53,579 nucleotides of DNA from Patescibacteria group bacterium. Lineage in GTDB: Bacteria; Patescibacteriota; Minisyncoccia; Phycocordibacterales; PALSA-1337. The stretch's first letter is position 1, and each line of letters begins with the position of its first letter. The position numbers and the translations under genes are program-made. The notes beneath the pieces were generated by a model. It was given only the letters and a program-made list of their open reading frames with translations, did not search any database and was not told the origin of the DNA. Of this stretch, positions 10,201 through 18,766 are shown one piece after another. The stretch covers positions 1 through 53,579 of the forward strand of contig JAGWWT010000007.1 of assembly GCA_018970245.1 (NCBI GenBank). The letters run 5' to 3'.

Positions 10201-13200
10201 AAGGAAGAGGATATTGGGTTTGGAACTGAACCCGAGCCGGAGCCTCAACCCGAACCAAAACCAGAGCCTGATAAGGCACCCGAGACTCCTCCTTCAGAGC
10301 CCACAAAGCCTGCCGTTGAACCCAAGCCAAAAGTTCAAGAACGCGCCTTAACTAAGGCCGAGCAAGATGAGTTTCAAGATTTGAGCATTAAAGCCCGTCG
10401 CGCCAGGGAAGAGGGTGGAGAGCCTTTGACCACGGAAGAAACCAAGCGTTATGACGAGTTGACCTCTGCGGCGGGACAATTTGAGTTGCTTGGTGAAGAT
10501 TCTCCCAGCGGAATCAAATCCAGAATTTCTCAGTTAAAAGAGAAGGTTGATCAACTAGAGCGTTTGCGTGTTAGGACGCAGGAACGAGCTTTTGAATCCC
10601 GCCATCGAAGGGATGAGCTTTTCAAAGAGGCTGTAACCTATGACAACGAAGCCAAGAAAATCCGTGAGGAAATTCGGGAGCTGGAAAAACAGTTGCCGAA
10701 AGAAGAGCCGAAGGTGGAGGCCAAGGGTGAGCAACCGAAGTCGGAACATTATCAAGGCCCGGGGGATTTAAATCCTCCGAAGTTCGCGACCGGAACAATG
10801 GTTGTTGCTGGAGAAGGAGCGACGGCAAGAGAGGGTGAGATTGCTGGCACGGGACCAAAGAAGCCCGGTGAAGAGCAGACGTACTTTGTTAAAACCAATC
10901 TCGGAGAGGTGCTTTACCCGGAGAGCAAACTGAAGGAGAAGCCTCCCAAACCCGTCACCCCGCAGACCTCCGCGACCGCGATCACTGAGCCGTCACAAAA
11001 GTACCGCATCAAAAACGCCGGACCTCAGTTGCACACTCTGGTTGAGCGCCTTCCAGCATCAGAGGTTGAAATCGCGAATGGCGAACAGCCAGTTCGTATT
11101 AAGAATGAAAAGACTGGAGAAGAATCCGTCGTTCTTGAAGCTCAACTTCAGCCGGTTAAAGAACGTAGCGCCGAAGAAAGGGCGGCGTCCAAAGGCCCAA
11201 CCAAGAAAGAATTGGATGACGAGCTTCGCCGTTTGGGGATGGATCCTTCGTCGTTTAAGAGCATGGGCGAAAAGAAGGAAGCGATTCGACGGGCGAAGTT
11301 GAAAGGCCCCGGATCGCCATCTGTCTATCAAGGACCGGATCCAAAAGCGCAGATTGAACAACTTGAAGAATCGTTCCGGAACATCGAAGGCAAGAAGGTT
11401 CCGCTGGGGCAAAAGATAAAGGAGGCTTTCGACGTTGGTGAAAAACTCGCAGCCGGTAAAGACGCGGTTTCAAGAGCCGTTGCGGGCTTAAAGTCAACTG
11501 GAGATTACATTATCCGGCAGTGGAAAGGATACGACACTCTGGATGATTTGAAGCGGGCCAAGGGGGAGCTTTCGGCCGAAGTTGAAATGCGAGGGTGGAG
11601 AGTGCGTAAGTTCGCCAAGCAGGTTTTGAAGGCCATACCAGATCGCGGCCAACGGGCCGCAATAGCCAAGTGGGTTGATGCTGGTGGAGATCAAAACGAA
11701 CTCCATTGGGGCTTCATGCAGACCACTCCTGAGTATCAGCAGGCTTACGCTGATGCCATGCACCTCTCGGGAGACGCGCTGACCGCCGCCCAAAACATTC
11801 GAAACTTTTTCGAGTCACGTCTTCAGGAGGCAATCGATGCCGGTGTTTTGGAGTCCGGAGTTGATGATTATATCCACCGCATTTACGAGAAGGATCCAAA
11901 GATGGCGCAGCAGATGGCGGCTTATGCACAATCTGGAATCCTTAGCCGAAATCCTTCGCTGGCCAAGAAACGCATCTTCCAACTTGATTGGGAGGCTGAG
12001 CGCCTCGGGTTTCGTCCGGTTCAAGACTTCCTGCCGCGAATCACTGCGTATGAGACCAGCCTTTCACGCGCCATTGCCGCTCGTAACTTCGTCAAGAGGG
12101 TCATCGGATTTACCGACGAAAATGGCAACAAGATTTCAGGGCTTCGCGCTCAAGACGGGAGGCCGATTATCGATGTCGCTGGCCTTGGCGTACCGATTGA
12201 AAACGAGGAAGGTGTTCGCGAGGCGACGTTGATAAACCCATCGTTCAAACCGCGTGAGACGAATAACCCGCTAAACGAAAGGAGCGACTACAAGGAACGC
12301 CCCGAATACTCCGCGCTCCGAAAGTGGAAGTGGGCAACAACGGACGCGGAAGGAAAACCAATTTATGTTCAAGGTAACGTTGTCATTCACCCGCAATACG
12401 TGGAAAGAATCGACGCGCTACTTAAGCCATCGTCGCTAAGGTTCACTGAAAACAAAGTTAAACGTGGCTTGTTCCGAACCGCGATCGGGGTTTCGAGCAC
12501 GGTAAAACAAACCATGCTGGACTTTTCTGGTTTTCATCAGGTTCAAATCGCCGTTCATGCTTTGGAGCACAGGGTAAATCCGTTGAATCTTGAGAAGGAT
12601 ATTGATTTCACAAATCCCGACGTTGATGGATTGATGAAGGGTGGGGTCACGCTTGGGGGAGAATATCGCGAGGCTCACGCAGGAGAAGGTTTGGTTGGAC
12701 GGTCTGTGTCGCGGTTGATCCCGGGCCTGTCGGACGTGATGCAGAGCTACCACGATTACCTTTTCCAGGATTTCATCCCCAGGATCAAGATGACGATGGC
12801 GCTTCACGCGCTGGAGAGAAACAAGGTCCGGTTTAAAGATGAACTCGCCTCCGGTAAGCTCAAGACGGACGAGGTTTACCACATGACAGCGAATCAGGCC
12901 AACGCCGCTTTCGGCGAGTTGAATTACACGATGTTGGAGCGCAGCAAAACAGCGCAAGACCTGTCCCGCATAATCGCTTTGGCACCCGACTTCCTTGAAG
13001 CTCGCGGAAGATTTGTCGCCCAGGCTTTTACAAAGCACGGCAATGAGCAACGGACGGCTTTGATTCTTGGGGCGTTGACGATGTATGCGATCGCCAGGGT
13101 TGGAAACCAACTTTTGGACGGGCAGCCACACCTTGAGCCTGAGAACCTTTTCAGCATGGTTTACAAAGGCAAGTCATACAGCCTTCGAACGGTCCAAGGG

Positions 13201-13911
13201 GATATTCTCCATTTGATTGACAAGCCTGTTCAATTCTGGATGTCTCGCCTAAATCCGGTTTATGGCAGAACGATGCTCGAAATGGCCACCGGGCGTGATT
13301 ACTTCGGCCGAAAACGATCGGCGCTCGAACAGATTTGGGACGGCGTTTCCACAATGATGCCCGTGTCTCTTCGCTCCAGCCGAGAGAGAAGCATCTGGGA
13401 GTCTATCGCAAATGGAATGGGGATAAACGCTCGTCGCTACTCCGACACTGATGAGGCTTTCAAGCTCGCCCAGAAATGGAAGGACCAACACGGTGTTGGA
13501 ATGAAAAGCGAGTTTATTTACGACTCAAACAAGGATCCGCTTCGACCGTTAAAGCTGGCCATCTCGAATGCCGACGACGCCGGGGCAACACGCGAGATAA
13601 AGAATCTCGTCGATTCAAAGAAATACACGGTTTCAAAGCTCAACGATTATTTCTCCCGGTACGCGGCAATGCCATTCACTGGCTCGCAGGAGAACGATCG
13701 CAAGTTTGTGCAGACTCTTGACTCGGACCAGAAGAAGACGGTTGAGGCGGCGAGGGAGCACAAGAAGACGATTCGATCGTTGTACCAGAAGGCTCGGGAG
13801 AAATACTTTGCGGCTTTGCACTCAAAACCCGAACGAGCCCAGACCGCTCCGCCTGAAGACGCGGATCAGCCGGAGACGAACCCCGAGCCCGCTTTGGCGC
13901 CTTCGCCTTAA
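7291..13911 (+). CDS. Giant internal virion/ejection protein (2206 aa)
   Basis: A single intact frame of 2206 residues. Residues 1-70 look like a short globular head (MSAVLDYVRSKDPRL). A hydrophobic Ala/Gly-rich stretch at about 155-195 could insert into membrane. Long Pro/Glu/Lys/Gln low-complexity linkers run through about 250-520 and 970-1025. A coiled coil lies at about 1070-1135. From about 1380 to the end the protein is helical with many Trp and Arg. Size, position at the end of the tail operon and linker architecture match the large polyvalent ejection proteins of podoviruses, but I see no clear peptidase, transglycosylase or polymerase motif. Part of a linker is also read in another frame by a small gene (8648-8818). 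The 3' end overlaps an antisense gene. Confidence 0.6.
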   Translation: MSAVLDYVRSKDPRLKDVGDDELTLYLADKKPDFLKDSDFKSEFERVVAKKSVDLAQRGIGGFLKVLTNPAAGEAAQAGREQIEAERAEPKFITPRQPATGEMSTTYGGPPKHVAGFRETIAPVEEELSNPRITAPRFTISPKDNPALAIGKEAVNIALGVPEFFTSTAGIASAVTGAVAPVATAGAFTADMLNSLGQQIQETHKNWTQLDRNQKLKAITDIAGTGVFAALLGHGTYRGIRPKAGTVAPGQEPTIHTPPQDPQQQLKNAAKNAEPVAPMTAAAVEEQAKGEPRFLQEGTEDLSTRPFITQGTPKTPQESPEAKSGVLTQSEPEKPQATPKAQEGTPSESAVTSDRITAASYTNPETGKTTTGENHIEAANAQGVKAPKIPTERHGDEYGFEVINTETGEKRYVSRDEAELIARANGQLLNEPQRGALHSDEVEFYKPKPKEENASEVSPTAAVHGDVQPQPGEGSREVPKPQSSGGVQPQAEGGLSEAQKSEASEKPDVAFPKRPESILTKTKGLKGKALKDAFAEEREKWKKYDEDLKAWEAAQPQNKGIVFRSDTGTHYAVTRDPGGGWRVTTFSKLFKDDQRLAPWGHELFPSRYEALKSVARFGNELTDKLPEIMTEEDISQRNKHNERDRIKEQFQKALSTESMKGDKTAGVNVYSDDRGIHSIGNPQDIFSGGKAPEGLKVSTVGVNGMTGELRLDQSTWGEGVDKAKIIDQLKDAGLKEESPAQSSDAPPEQSALAGGTGGTVAPPEKKGKTRVSIASGSRRRFAAETQLNGPDILSWMEENMKMLSKSAAKRLWGKDKFQANKSLWDDSAPLERPHHNIVFDDSGEPPDRVAQAAYEAGYLKEPSVNELHAAMQAASKARSNAFATAKREEAFMAEEAKQHEDWLKATAEGEERVSADQLKVGDMMEVDGERVEVTGVDADTGDVTLKDGRKFGTQKISEGQSIHVEKYEPTKEEDIGFGTEPEPEPQPEPKPEPDKAPETPPSEPTKPAVEPKPKVQERALTKAEQDEFQDLSIKARRAREEGGEPLTTEETKRYDELTSAAGQFELLGEDSPSGIKSRISQLKEKVDQLERLRVRTQERAFESRHRRDELFKEAVTYDNEAKKIREEIRELEKQLPKEEPKVEAKGEQPKSEHYQGPGDLNPPKFATGTMVVAGEGATAREGEIAGTGPKKPGEEQTYFVKTNLGEVLYPESKLKEKPPKPVTPQTSATAITEPSQKYRIKNAGPQLHTLVERLPASEVEIANGEQPVRIKNEKTGEESVVLEAQLQPVKERSAEERAASKGPTKKELDDELRRLGMDPSSFKSMGEKKEAIRRAKLKGPGSPSVYQGPDPKAQIEQLEESFRNIEGKKVPLGQKIKEAFDVGEKLAAGKDAVSRAVAGLKSTGDYIIRQWKGYDTLDDLKRAKGELSAEVEMRGWRVRKFAKQVLKAIPDRGQRAAIAKWVDAGGDQNELHWGFMQTTPEYQQAYADAMHLSGDALTAAQNIRNFFESRLQEAIDAGVLESGVDDYIHRIYEKDPKMAQQMAAYAQSGILSRNPSLAKKRIFQLDWEAERLGFRPVQDFLPRITAYETSLSRAIAARNFVKRVIGFTDENGNKISGLRAQDGRPIIDVAGLGVPIENEEGVREATLINPSFKPRETNNPLNERSDYKERPEYSALRKWKWATTDAEGKPIYVQGNVVIHPQYVERIDALLKPSSLRFTENKVKRGLFRTAIGVSSTVKQTMLDFSGFHQVQIAVHALEHRVNPLNLEKDIDFTNPDVDGLMKGGVTLGGEYREAHAGEGLVGRSVSRLIPGLSDVMQSYHDYLFQDFIPRIKMTMALHALERNKVRFKDELASGKLKTDEVYHMTANQANAAFGELNYTMLERSKTAQDLSRIIALAPDFLEARGRFVAQAFTKHGNEQRTALILGALTMYAIARVGNQLLDGQPHLEPENLFSMVYKGKSYSLRTVQGDILHLIDKPVQFWMSRLNPVYGRTMLEMATGRDYFGRKRSALEQIWDGVSTMMPVSLRSSRERSIWESIANGMGINARRYSDTDEAFKLAQKWKDQHGVGMKSEFIYDSNKDPLRPLKLAISNADDAGATREIKNLVDSKKYTVSKLNDYFSRYAAMPFTGSQENDRKFVQTLDSDQKKTVEAAREHKKTIRSLYQKAREKYFAALHSKPERAQTAPPEDADQPETNPEPALAPSP
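8648..8818 (+). CDS. Small DUF3008-like protein overprinted inside the giant gene
   Basis: 56 residues in the +2 frame relative to window start, fully inside the 2206-residue gene. It starts MPAKSARQQRFMAM, the hallmark opening of the DUF3008 type of small phage proteins (MPAKS-x-x-Q-x-x-F/L-M), and goes on with HNPEKAHGKCPS and KVAEEFSHKPKGGYPK, also in keeping. AAAGGAAG lies about 4-5 nt before the ATG, a better ribosome site than several neighbouring structural genes have. The overlapping stretch of the giant protein is a low-complexity Pro/Gln/Glu linker that could tolerate dual coding. The protein is basic and probably binds nucleic acid or packs in the head; its function is unknown. Confidence 0.6.
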   Translation: MPAKSARQQRFMAMCSHNPEKAHGKCPSHKVAEEFSHKPKGGYPKHKNPKHPRNRM

Positions 13912-14068
13912 CGATTCTGAATTCGAAGAACGCAGAGCGCCAAGCTTTGTGCTCCATGAATTCTTTAGCTTCAGATTCGGATGCCTCGGAATAATGATGC
14001 CAGCCCTTGACGCACTCGGGAGGGGGATCGGAACTTGGTTTGTTTCGCCATTGAATGAGCGTTTTCAT
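13676..14068 (-). CDS. Unknown protein overlapping the giant gene antisense
   Basis: 130 residues starting MKTLIQWRNKPSSDPPP. Its ATG overlaps the methyltransferase stop (ATGA), and a perfect GAGGAGG lies 7 nt upstream, so initiation here is well supported. The first about 55 residues, including GWHHYSEASESEAKEFMEHK, look like a real folded unit. The last about 75 residues are read antisense to the end of the giant virion gene and are low-complexity Ser/Pro. Possibly the original stop near 13912 was lost and the frame runs on. No family recognised. Confidence 0.55.
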   Translation of the reverse strand: MKTLIQWRNKPSSDPPPECVKGWHHYSEASESEAKEFMEHKAWRSAFFEFRIVKAKAPKRARGSSPADPRLQAERSGLVRVLSAKPQSISPEPSGTTIESSSCAPSPPQPSSSGPSQESAQTCDRSPASQ

Positions 14069-15027
14069 TCCATGGCCTCCTCTTCGAAATCGTTTTCCGA
14101 TTCACATAATTCCAGCATTTCATTCTGTGATTCCTCGGCTGATTTAAGGTAATGGCACGCTTCGCGATAATAGGAATATTTAAGCTCCACTCCCAAAAAC
14201 CGCCTTCCCATTTTTACCGCCTGATACCCCTCGCTACCAATGCCGCAGAATGGAGAAAGAATCACATCTCCAGGATTGCTCCATAGCGTCAGCCCCCGTG
14301 CAATGACGTCTAATTGAAGCGGACAAATGTGTTTCTCGTCGCGCTCATCGCGTGCCTTATTCTTGTTTAGCGTGTGAGATTGTCTGATGTCCATCCAAAC
14401 GGGGGATGCGTACCTTCTCCAAATGTTATGGGATAACACGCCGTCTTTAACGTGAGGCGGGTCATCGCCATGGAACCAAGAAAGCCCGCATTCGTGCGCA
14501 ACTGGTTCTGGGTTTTCACCGGGCTTGCGCATCGCAACCAAGTAATCCGGTATCCCGGCCCTGCACATCGCTGAGTCTTTGCACAGTTGTTTATGCATCA
14601 GCCCGAGCGCCTTTGTCCGCGTCGCCTCGATTAGTGGATCTTTCCAAATGCAATGTTCGCTATGAAAAATAAAGCCTCGCATTTGGAATGCTCGAATCAA
14701 ATCCCCTCGAAAGTCTTTCAGCCCAATGAATCCGTCACGCTCTTTCATTGCTGGAATGTTCATGCAATGAAATGCGACCTCTCGACCAGGCTTTGTAACG
14801 CGGTAGAGCTGCTCAACAATGAATCCAAAGTGGGCGTGGAATTCGCCGTCGTTCTTGGTATTTCCCATGTCCCGATCTGAGTTGGAGTAAGTATAGAGCG
14901 ACGCAAATGCTGGCGAGAAAATTGTGAACCCAATCGAGTTGTCTGGGAGTCCTTGAACGACTTCAACGGCATCTCCGTGGTAAAGCTTCCAATTTTTACC
15001 TTCTTTTTGATCGATTACTTTTGTCAT
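14065..15027 (-). CDS. DNA methyltransferase, beta-type order
   Basis: 320 residues from ATG 15027, which overlaps the helicase stop as ATGA; a TTG at 15033 is less likely. LYHGDAVEVVQGLPDNSI precedes the catalytic motif IV, here FSPAF (residues about 38-41), followed by SLYTYSNSDRDMGN. The SAM-binding region lies near the C-terminus (NPGDVILSPFCGIGSEG, then GRRFLGVEL), an order typical of beta-class amino-methyltransferases (N6-A or N4-C). Known members have S/D/N-P-P-Y/F at motif IV, so the second Pro to Ala change is odd and may weaken catalysis. It is paired with an SNF2-type helicase. Likely modifies phage DNA against host restriction. Confidence 0.85.
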   Translation of the reverse strand: MTKVIDQKEGKNWKLYHGDAVEVVQGLPDNSIGFTIFSPAFASLYTYSNSDRDMGNTKNDGEFHAHFGFIVEQLYRVTKPGREVAFHCMNIPAMKERDGFIGLKDFRGDLIRAFQMRGFIFHSEHCIWKDPLIEATRTKALGLMHKQLCKDSAMCRAGIPDYLVAMRKPGENPEPVAHECGLSWFHGDDPPHVKDGVLSHNIWRRYASPVWMDIRQSHTLNKNKARDERDEKHICPLQLDVIARGLTLWSNPGDVILSPFCGIGSEGYQAVKMGRRFLGVELKYSYYREACHYLKSAEESQNEMLELCESENDFEEEAME

Positions 15028-16382
15028 ATCCAATTTGGTAGAATCATTTCTTGTTGTGGGTTATACGTTTCGATTTCACGCGATGCGCCTTTGATTTGTT
15101 CAGAACTGATATTAGCCATGTGGGCGATCATCTCGTCACCCATGCGTCGGGCGTCTTCTTCCTTTCGCTTAATGTTTGAAAGGACAGCGCCCTCCAATTC
15201 ACTAATGATGACGTGGGCATCCACTTCTCTTTCCTGACCAAATCTCCAAAACCTCCTTAGAACTTGGTAAAATTCTTCATAGCTGTCGCTTATGCCGACA
15301 AGCGCCGTATTATGGCAACATTGAAGATTTAGTCCAAATCCCCAGATTGATGGTTTGGATACAACTCGGCGTATCGAGCCGTCAAGAAAACCAAGAATTA
15401 TTCTTTCACGTTCTTCTTCCGAAGTCGATCCCCTGATTTCCTCAGCATCGAGAGCCTTGGTGAGCGCCTCCGATTCCTGATTCAAATTACACCAAAACAC
15501 CCACTGTTCGTTGTTGCAGAGATCGGCGGCCATTCTTACTCGTTCGTTAAGCGAAGCGCGACGTGCATTTCTCCTTTCTTGCAATGTCGATGCGGGTAGC
15601 GCAAAGAGGTGTCCTTCAAGATGCTGTTTTGAGCTAACAATGTGCTCGTGAAGATTAAGTTTAGGGAGTTTGAATTTTCCATCCTCATATCCCAAGTCGG
15701 AAGGCTTGCGGATATTGACTGACCAACTGCAAAGCCATTTCCAAAAATCCGATTCGGCGTGGCCCTTGAGTCTCCATTTGCTCGTTTCGCCCCCGTCGTG
15801 GATAAAGAATGTGGCGAGCATTTCCACGCGGCTCATTACCCCTAAGAATTCGGAATGGTTCCCAAGTTCCATATAATCGTTCGGGGCAGGTGTGGCCGTG
15901 CATGCCAGTTTATATCTGACGCGAGACGACTTATCTATTATTTCGTTTCGGGTTGCTCCGCTGTAGCTCTTTAGAATACTACTCTCATCCAAAACAACGC
16001 CCTCGAATTTAGACAGGTCGAACTTGTGAAGTTTCTCGTAATTCGTGATCGAAATGCCTCTTTTCACTTCATCCATTGACGCAACTAAGTTCACATCGAT
16101 TCCAAACTTCTTTCCCTCCCTTACATGTTGCCTGCTGACTCCAAGTGGGGCGATGATGATTTGGTTTTTACCTGTGTGTTCAAGAACCTGATTTGCCCAT
16201 GCTAACTGCTGCGGTGTTTTACCAAGACCACAATCCTCAAACAGCGCAGCCCGACCACGACGGCATGCCCACGATACAATGTCCTTTTGAAAATCGAAAA
16301 GTTTTCCGTGTAGCTCTGGCGGCTCGAATCCCGTTGGCACATTGCATCGGCGCTTGTTTTCCAAAAATGTTTTGTAGCTCAT
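15024..16382 (-). CDS. SNF2/DEAD-type helicase
   Basis: 452 residues. Motif I is EDCGLGKTPQQLAWA, motif II is the variant VVLDESSILKSYSGATR, motif III is LACTATPAPNDYMELGNHSE, and the C-terminal lobe ends with QVLRRFWRFGQEREVDAHVI (motif VI with two Arg). This is a compact SNF2-family double-stranded DNA translocase of the phage type. It ends with ATGA overlap into the methyltransferase and begins with ATGA overlap to the DUF1937 gene, so the three are one transcription unit. It probably remodels DNA during replication or works with the methyltransferase. Confidence 0.85.
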   Translation of the reverse strand: MSYKTFLENKRRCNVPTGFEPPELHGKLFDFQKDIVSWACRRGRAALFEDCGLGKTPQQLAWANQVLEHTGKNQIIIAPLGVSRQHVREGKKFGIDVNLVASMDEVKRGISITNYEKLHKFDLSKFEGVVLDESSILKSYSGATRNEIIDKSSRVRYKLACTATPAPNDYMELGNHSEFLGVMSRVEMLATFFIHDGGETSKWRLKGHAESDFWKWLCSWSVNIRKPSDLGYEDGKFKLPKLNLHEHIVSSKQHLEGHLFALPASTLQERRNARRASLNERVRMAADLCNNEQWVFWCNLNQESEALTKALDAEEIRGSTSEEERERIILGFLDGSIRRVVSKPSIWGFGLNLQCCHNTALVGISDSYEEFYQVLRRFWRFGQEREVDAHVIISELEGAVLSNIKRKEEDARRMGDEMIAHMANISSEQIKGASREIETYNPQQEMILPNWI

Positions 16383-16858
16383 AGATTGAAATCAAAGACG
16401 CTTTCTTGGCCAACGTAGTGAATTGGAATTGGGATGCTCTTAGCGATACCAATCTCCGAACAAACCCCTTTTGATTCTTGCCATCCGGGAAGCGTCAACA
16501 CGATCATGCAACAGCAATAGGATAGAACCGTCTCATCGTATCTTTTCCAGAAATCCCATCCAGTCGGAAGCGATCCAGCCATTGCAATCGGGTGCGTGTG
16601 GCTTATGGGGCTGAATATCAAAAATCCTCTTCGCATCAAAACGCTAGCGGCTTTATTAATTGACTGAAAACGCGCGTCTCTAACATGCGTGCTGTGGTGT
16701 GTGTATGGCGCGGCGAGATAAATCAATCCGTCATAGTCCTGTTTGCTCTTACCTCGGTGGAAAGAGGCGCCCGAACCAAGATCGCGTGTTGGTTTTTGAG
16801 TCGGACCTTCAATCGCCTCCGTCGCGATTATACCCATCATGTCTTTGTGAGAAATCAT
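16379..16858 (-). CDS. DUF1937 family protein (deoxyribosyltransferase-like fold)
   Basis: 159 residues. After a variable N-terminal tail of about 40 residues, the core reads GLIYLAAPYTHHSTHVRDAR, then RGFLIFSPISHTHPIA and GWDFWKRYDETVLS, then VLTLPGWQESKGVCSEIGIA. These are the conserved blocks I associate with DUF1937, distantly like nucleoside 2-deoxyribosyltransferases. AAAGGA stands 6-8 nt before the ATG. A nucleotide-related role is possible, which would suit the replication block, but the substrate is unknown. Confidence 0.8.
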   Translation of the reverse strand: MISHKDMMGIIATEAIEGPTQKPTRDLGSGASFHRGKSKQDYDGLIYLAAPYTHHSTHVRDARFQSINKAASVLMRRGFLIFSPISHTHPIAMAGSLPTGWDFWKRYDETVLSYCCCMIVLTLPGWQESKGVCSEIGIAKSIPIPIHYVGQESVFDFNL

Positions 16859-16861
16859 AAT

Positions 16862-17044
16862 TTAATCCTTTTCAAGAACGACCAGTATCGCCCCTTTGTG
16901 GTTTGGAACAATCTCACGAATCAACCAACCGTTTTCTAAGTGTTCGTTCATCTGCCTGATGTCGGAATCATTTAGTCCAGCTACGCCGCCTTCTATTCCG
17001 GTTATTGGAATTTCGGGTTTAATTGTGACGATTAGCAATTTCAT
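16862..17044 (-). CDS. Small protein, unknown
   Basis: 60 residues from the ATG at 17044, which overlaps the stop of the upstream gene (ATGA) and has GGAGGATCGC before it; the longer frame from 17065 is unnecessary. Mixed alpha/beta: an initial strand MKLLIVTIKPEI, a helix DIRQMNEHLENGW, then strands ending IVPNHKGAILVVLEKD. It looks like a small structured domain rather than noise. Family not recognised. Confidence 0.65.
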   Translation of the reverse strand: MKLLIVTIKPEIPITGIEGGVAGLNDSDIRQMNEHLENGWLIREIVPNHKGAILVVLEKD

Positions 17045-17313
17045 GCGATCCTCCAGATCCTCCACCCGCTCCCGTCAAGCAGTCTCCTGCTCGTAACCCT
17101 CGCCGTGGAATGCTTATCCGCCGCGTTGATGCGCAGAATCCTGTCGCGTTTGTGCTGCGTATCAACCTTGAACGATTGTCCCACTTCCATAGATTCAATG
17201 AGCCTTCGATATTCACCCCAAAGCGCGTTGCCTAGGCGTGGGATTGGTATGCCGCTTTCGATGACGGCGGCGGTTTCGTACTCTGGTTCTTTTGGTTTAG
17301 TCGTTGTCTGCAT
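17041..17313 (-). CDS. Small DUF7303-like protein
   Basis: 90 residues. ESGIPIPRLGNALWGEYRRL is followed by MEVGQSFKVD, then RDRILRINAADK, ending SGWRIWRIA. This layout (short N-tail, a MEVGDSF-type strand, a helix-rich middle, and a final W-R-I-W-R strand) resembles small phage proteins usually listed as DUF7303 or hypothetical. Its start lies inside the end of dnaB (17-nt overlap), so it is in the same operon. Function unknown. Confidence 0.6.
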   Translation of the reverse strand: MQTTTKPKEPEYETAAVIESGIPIPRLGNALWGEYRRLIESMEVGQSFKVDTQHKRDRILRINAADKHSTARVTSRRLLDGSGWRIWRIA

Positions 17314-18766
17314 ACTGTGGTTCGTGGTTGTTGTTGAGATTGATCTCGGGTTGCTGGTGTGGCGGAACGTCGTCGTCTGAAACTTTAGCCGCGCTTTCGA
17401 ATCGCGTATAGGACTTTAGGAATGTCAAAGGTATGTCCCCAGTTGGACCCGACCTTTGCTTTGCGACAAGAAGGTTAACAGGATAAGCGAAGTCTTCGTT
17501 GTCGTCTTCAAACTCCTGTGGTTTGTAAAGGAAGCAAACGATGTCTGCGTCCTGTTCAAGCGATCCGCTCTCGCGCAGATCGCTCAGTCTCGGCTTCCGA
17601 TTCTTCTCCCTCTCAAAGTCTCGGTTCATCTGGGACAAGGCGATGATCGGTATTCCTAGCTCCTTCGCGAGGTTCTTAACACCAACAGAAATGTCAGAAA
17701 CCTCCTGTTGCCTGCTTTCAAACTTGCGCTTGCTGCCCAGCGCGTTTGCAAGTTGCAGATAATCGATTATTCCAAGCTTGATCTCGTGCGCCTGCCACCA
17801 ACGCCTCATCTTTGCGCGTATGGCCAGGATGCTTTGGCCCGACGTGTCGTCGATGTAAATCGGGGCGTGGGAAATTAACCCGGCCGCGTTTGTTATTCTG
17901 GGATAGTCGGCCTCGCACAAAAACCCCGTCCTCATGTTGCGGAGATTAACCCTGGACCTTGATGCCACCATGCGTTGTGTCAACTCTTTTGCCGTCATCT
18001 CAAGACTGCAAACACCCACGCCAAGGTGTAGATTTAACGCCACGTGCTCAGCAATGTTCATCGCGAGCGAAGACTTTCCCATCGACGGGCGAGCCGCTAT
18101 AAGCATCATCTGGCCAGCCGTTAGTCCTCCCGTCATCTTGTCGAAATCAACAAACCCCGTGGTTAATCCTGAAGGCTGACCGTTGTTGTGCTGTGCCGAC
18201 TCAATGTCGTCCAAAACCTGATGAACCAGAACTGGCATTGAAAGGCTGACTGTCTCTGCTCTGGATTCGCTTATGCGGAGAACATCCCTCTCCGCCGTGT
18301 CCATAAGCTCATCGATCTCGCCTTCGTGATCATAAATTCTTCCCACAACTTCCGTGCACGTTTGGATCATCCGGCGAAGAACGTATTTGTCCTTTACGAT
18401 TTGAATGTACTCGGAAAGGTTTTCAATCGAAGGAACGGAGTCAGGCAAAGATGAAATGTAGACGATCCCTCCGACCTGCTCCAATAGTTCCCAGATTTTC
18501 AACCGCTCCGAAAGGGTTACAACGTCGATTTCAATCTGATCTTCGTAAAGCTCAAGACAGATGCGGTAGATGGTTTGGTGTCGGAGATCGTAAAAAACAA
18601 GCTCACCGTCCTTGAAGGCTTCGATGCACGTCGCTAGGGATGCGACCGCTGTTGATGGTGAGAAAAGGATGCATCCAAGAACGGCTTGTTCGGCTTCGGA
18701 AGAGTGAGGAGGAAGCCTGTCAACCGAAGCTGGCGCCTGACGTTTCGCGTGTTTTAAATCAGGCAC
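17297..18766 (-). CDS. dnaB: Replicative DNA helicase, DnaB family
   Basis: 489 residues from the GTG at 18766, preferred because GGAGGGAAGA lies just upstream; the TTG at 18784 is an alternative. The N-terminal primase-binding domain is recognisable (SSEAEQAVLGCILF). The RecA-like core has Walker A LIAARPSMGKSSLA, Walker B region LGIIDYLQLANALG, and the DnaB signature SQMNRDFEREKNRKPRLSDL with ESGSLEQDAD (arginine-finger region). It unwinds DNA at the phage fork as a hexamer. It overlaps the organizer-like gene upstream by 8 nt. No phage primase or polymerase is visible here, so host enzymes are probably used. Confidence 0.95.
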   Translation of the reverse strand: MPDLKHAKRQAPASVDRLPPHSSEAEQAVLGCILFSPSTAVASLATCIEAFKDGELVFYDLRHQTIYRICLELYEDQIEIDVVTLSERLKIWELLEQVGGIVYISSLPDSVPSIENLSEYIQIVKDKYVLRRMIQTCTEVVGRIYDHEGEIDELMDTAERDVLRISESRAETVSLSMPVLVHQVLDDIESAQHNNGQPSGLTTGFVDFDKMTGGLTAGQMMLIAARPSMGKSSLAMNIAEHVALNLHLGVGVCSLEMTAKELTQRMVASRSRVNLRNMRTGFLCEADYPRITNAAGLISHAPIYIDDTSGQSILAIRAKMRRWWQAHEIKLGIIDYLQLANALGSKRKFESRQQEVSDISVGVKNLAKELGIPIIALSQMNRDFEREKNRKPRLSDLRESGSLEQDADIVCFLYKPQEFEDDNEDFAYPVNLLVAKQRSGPTGDIPLTFLKSYTRFESAAKVSDDDVPPHQQPEINLNNNHEPQYADND

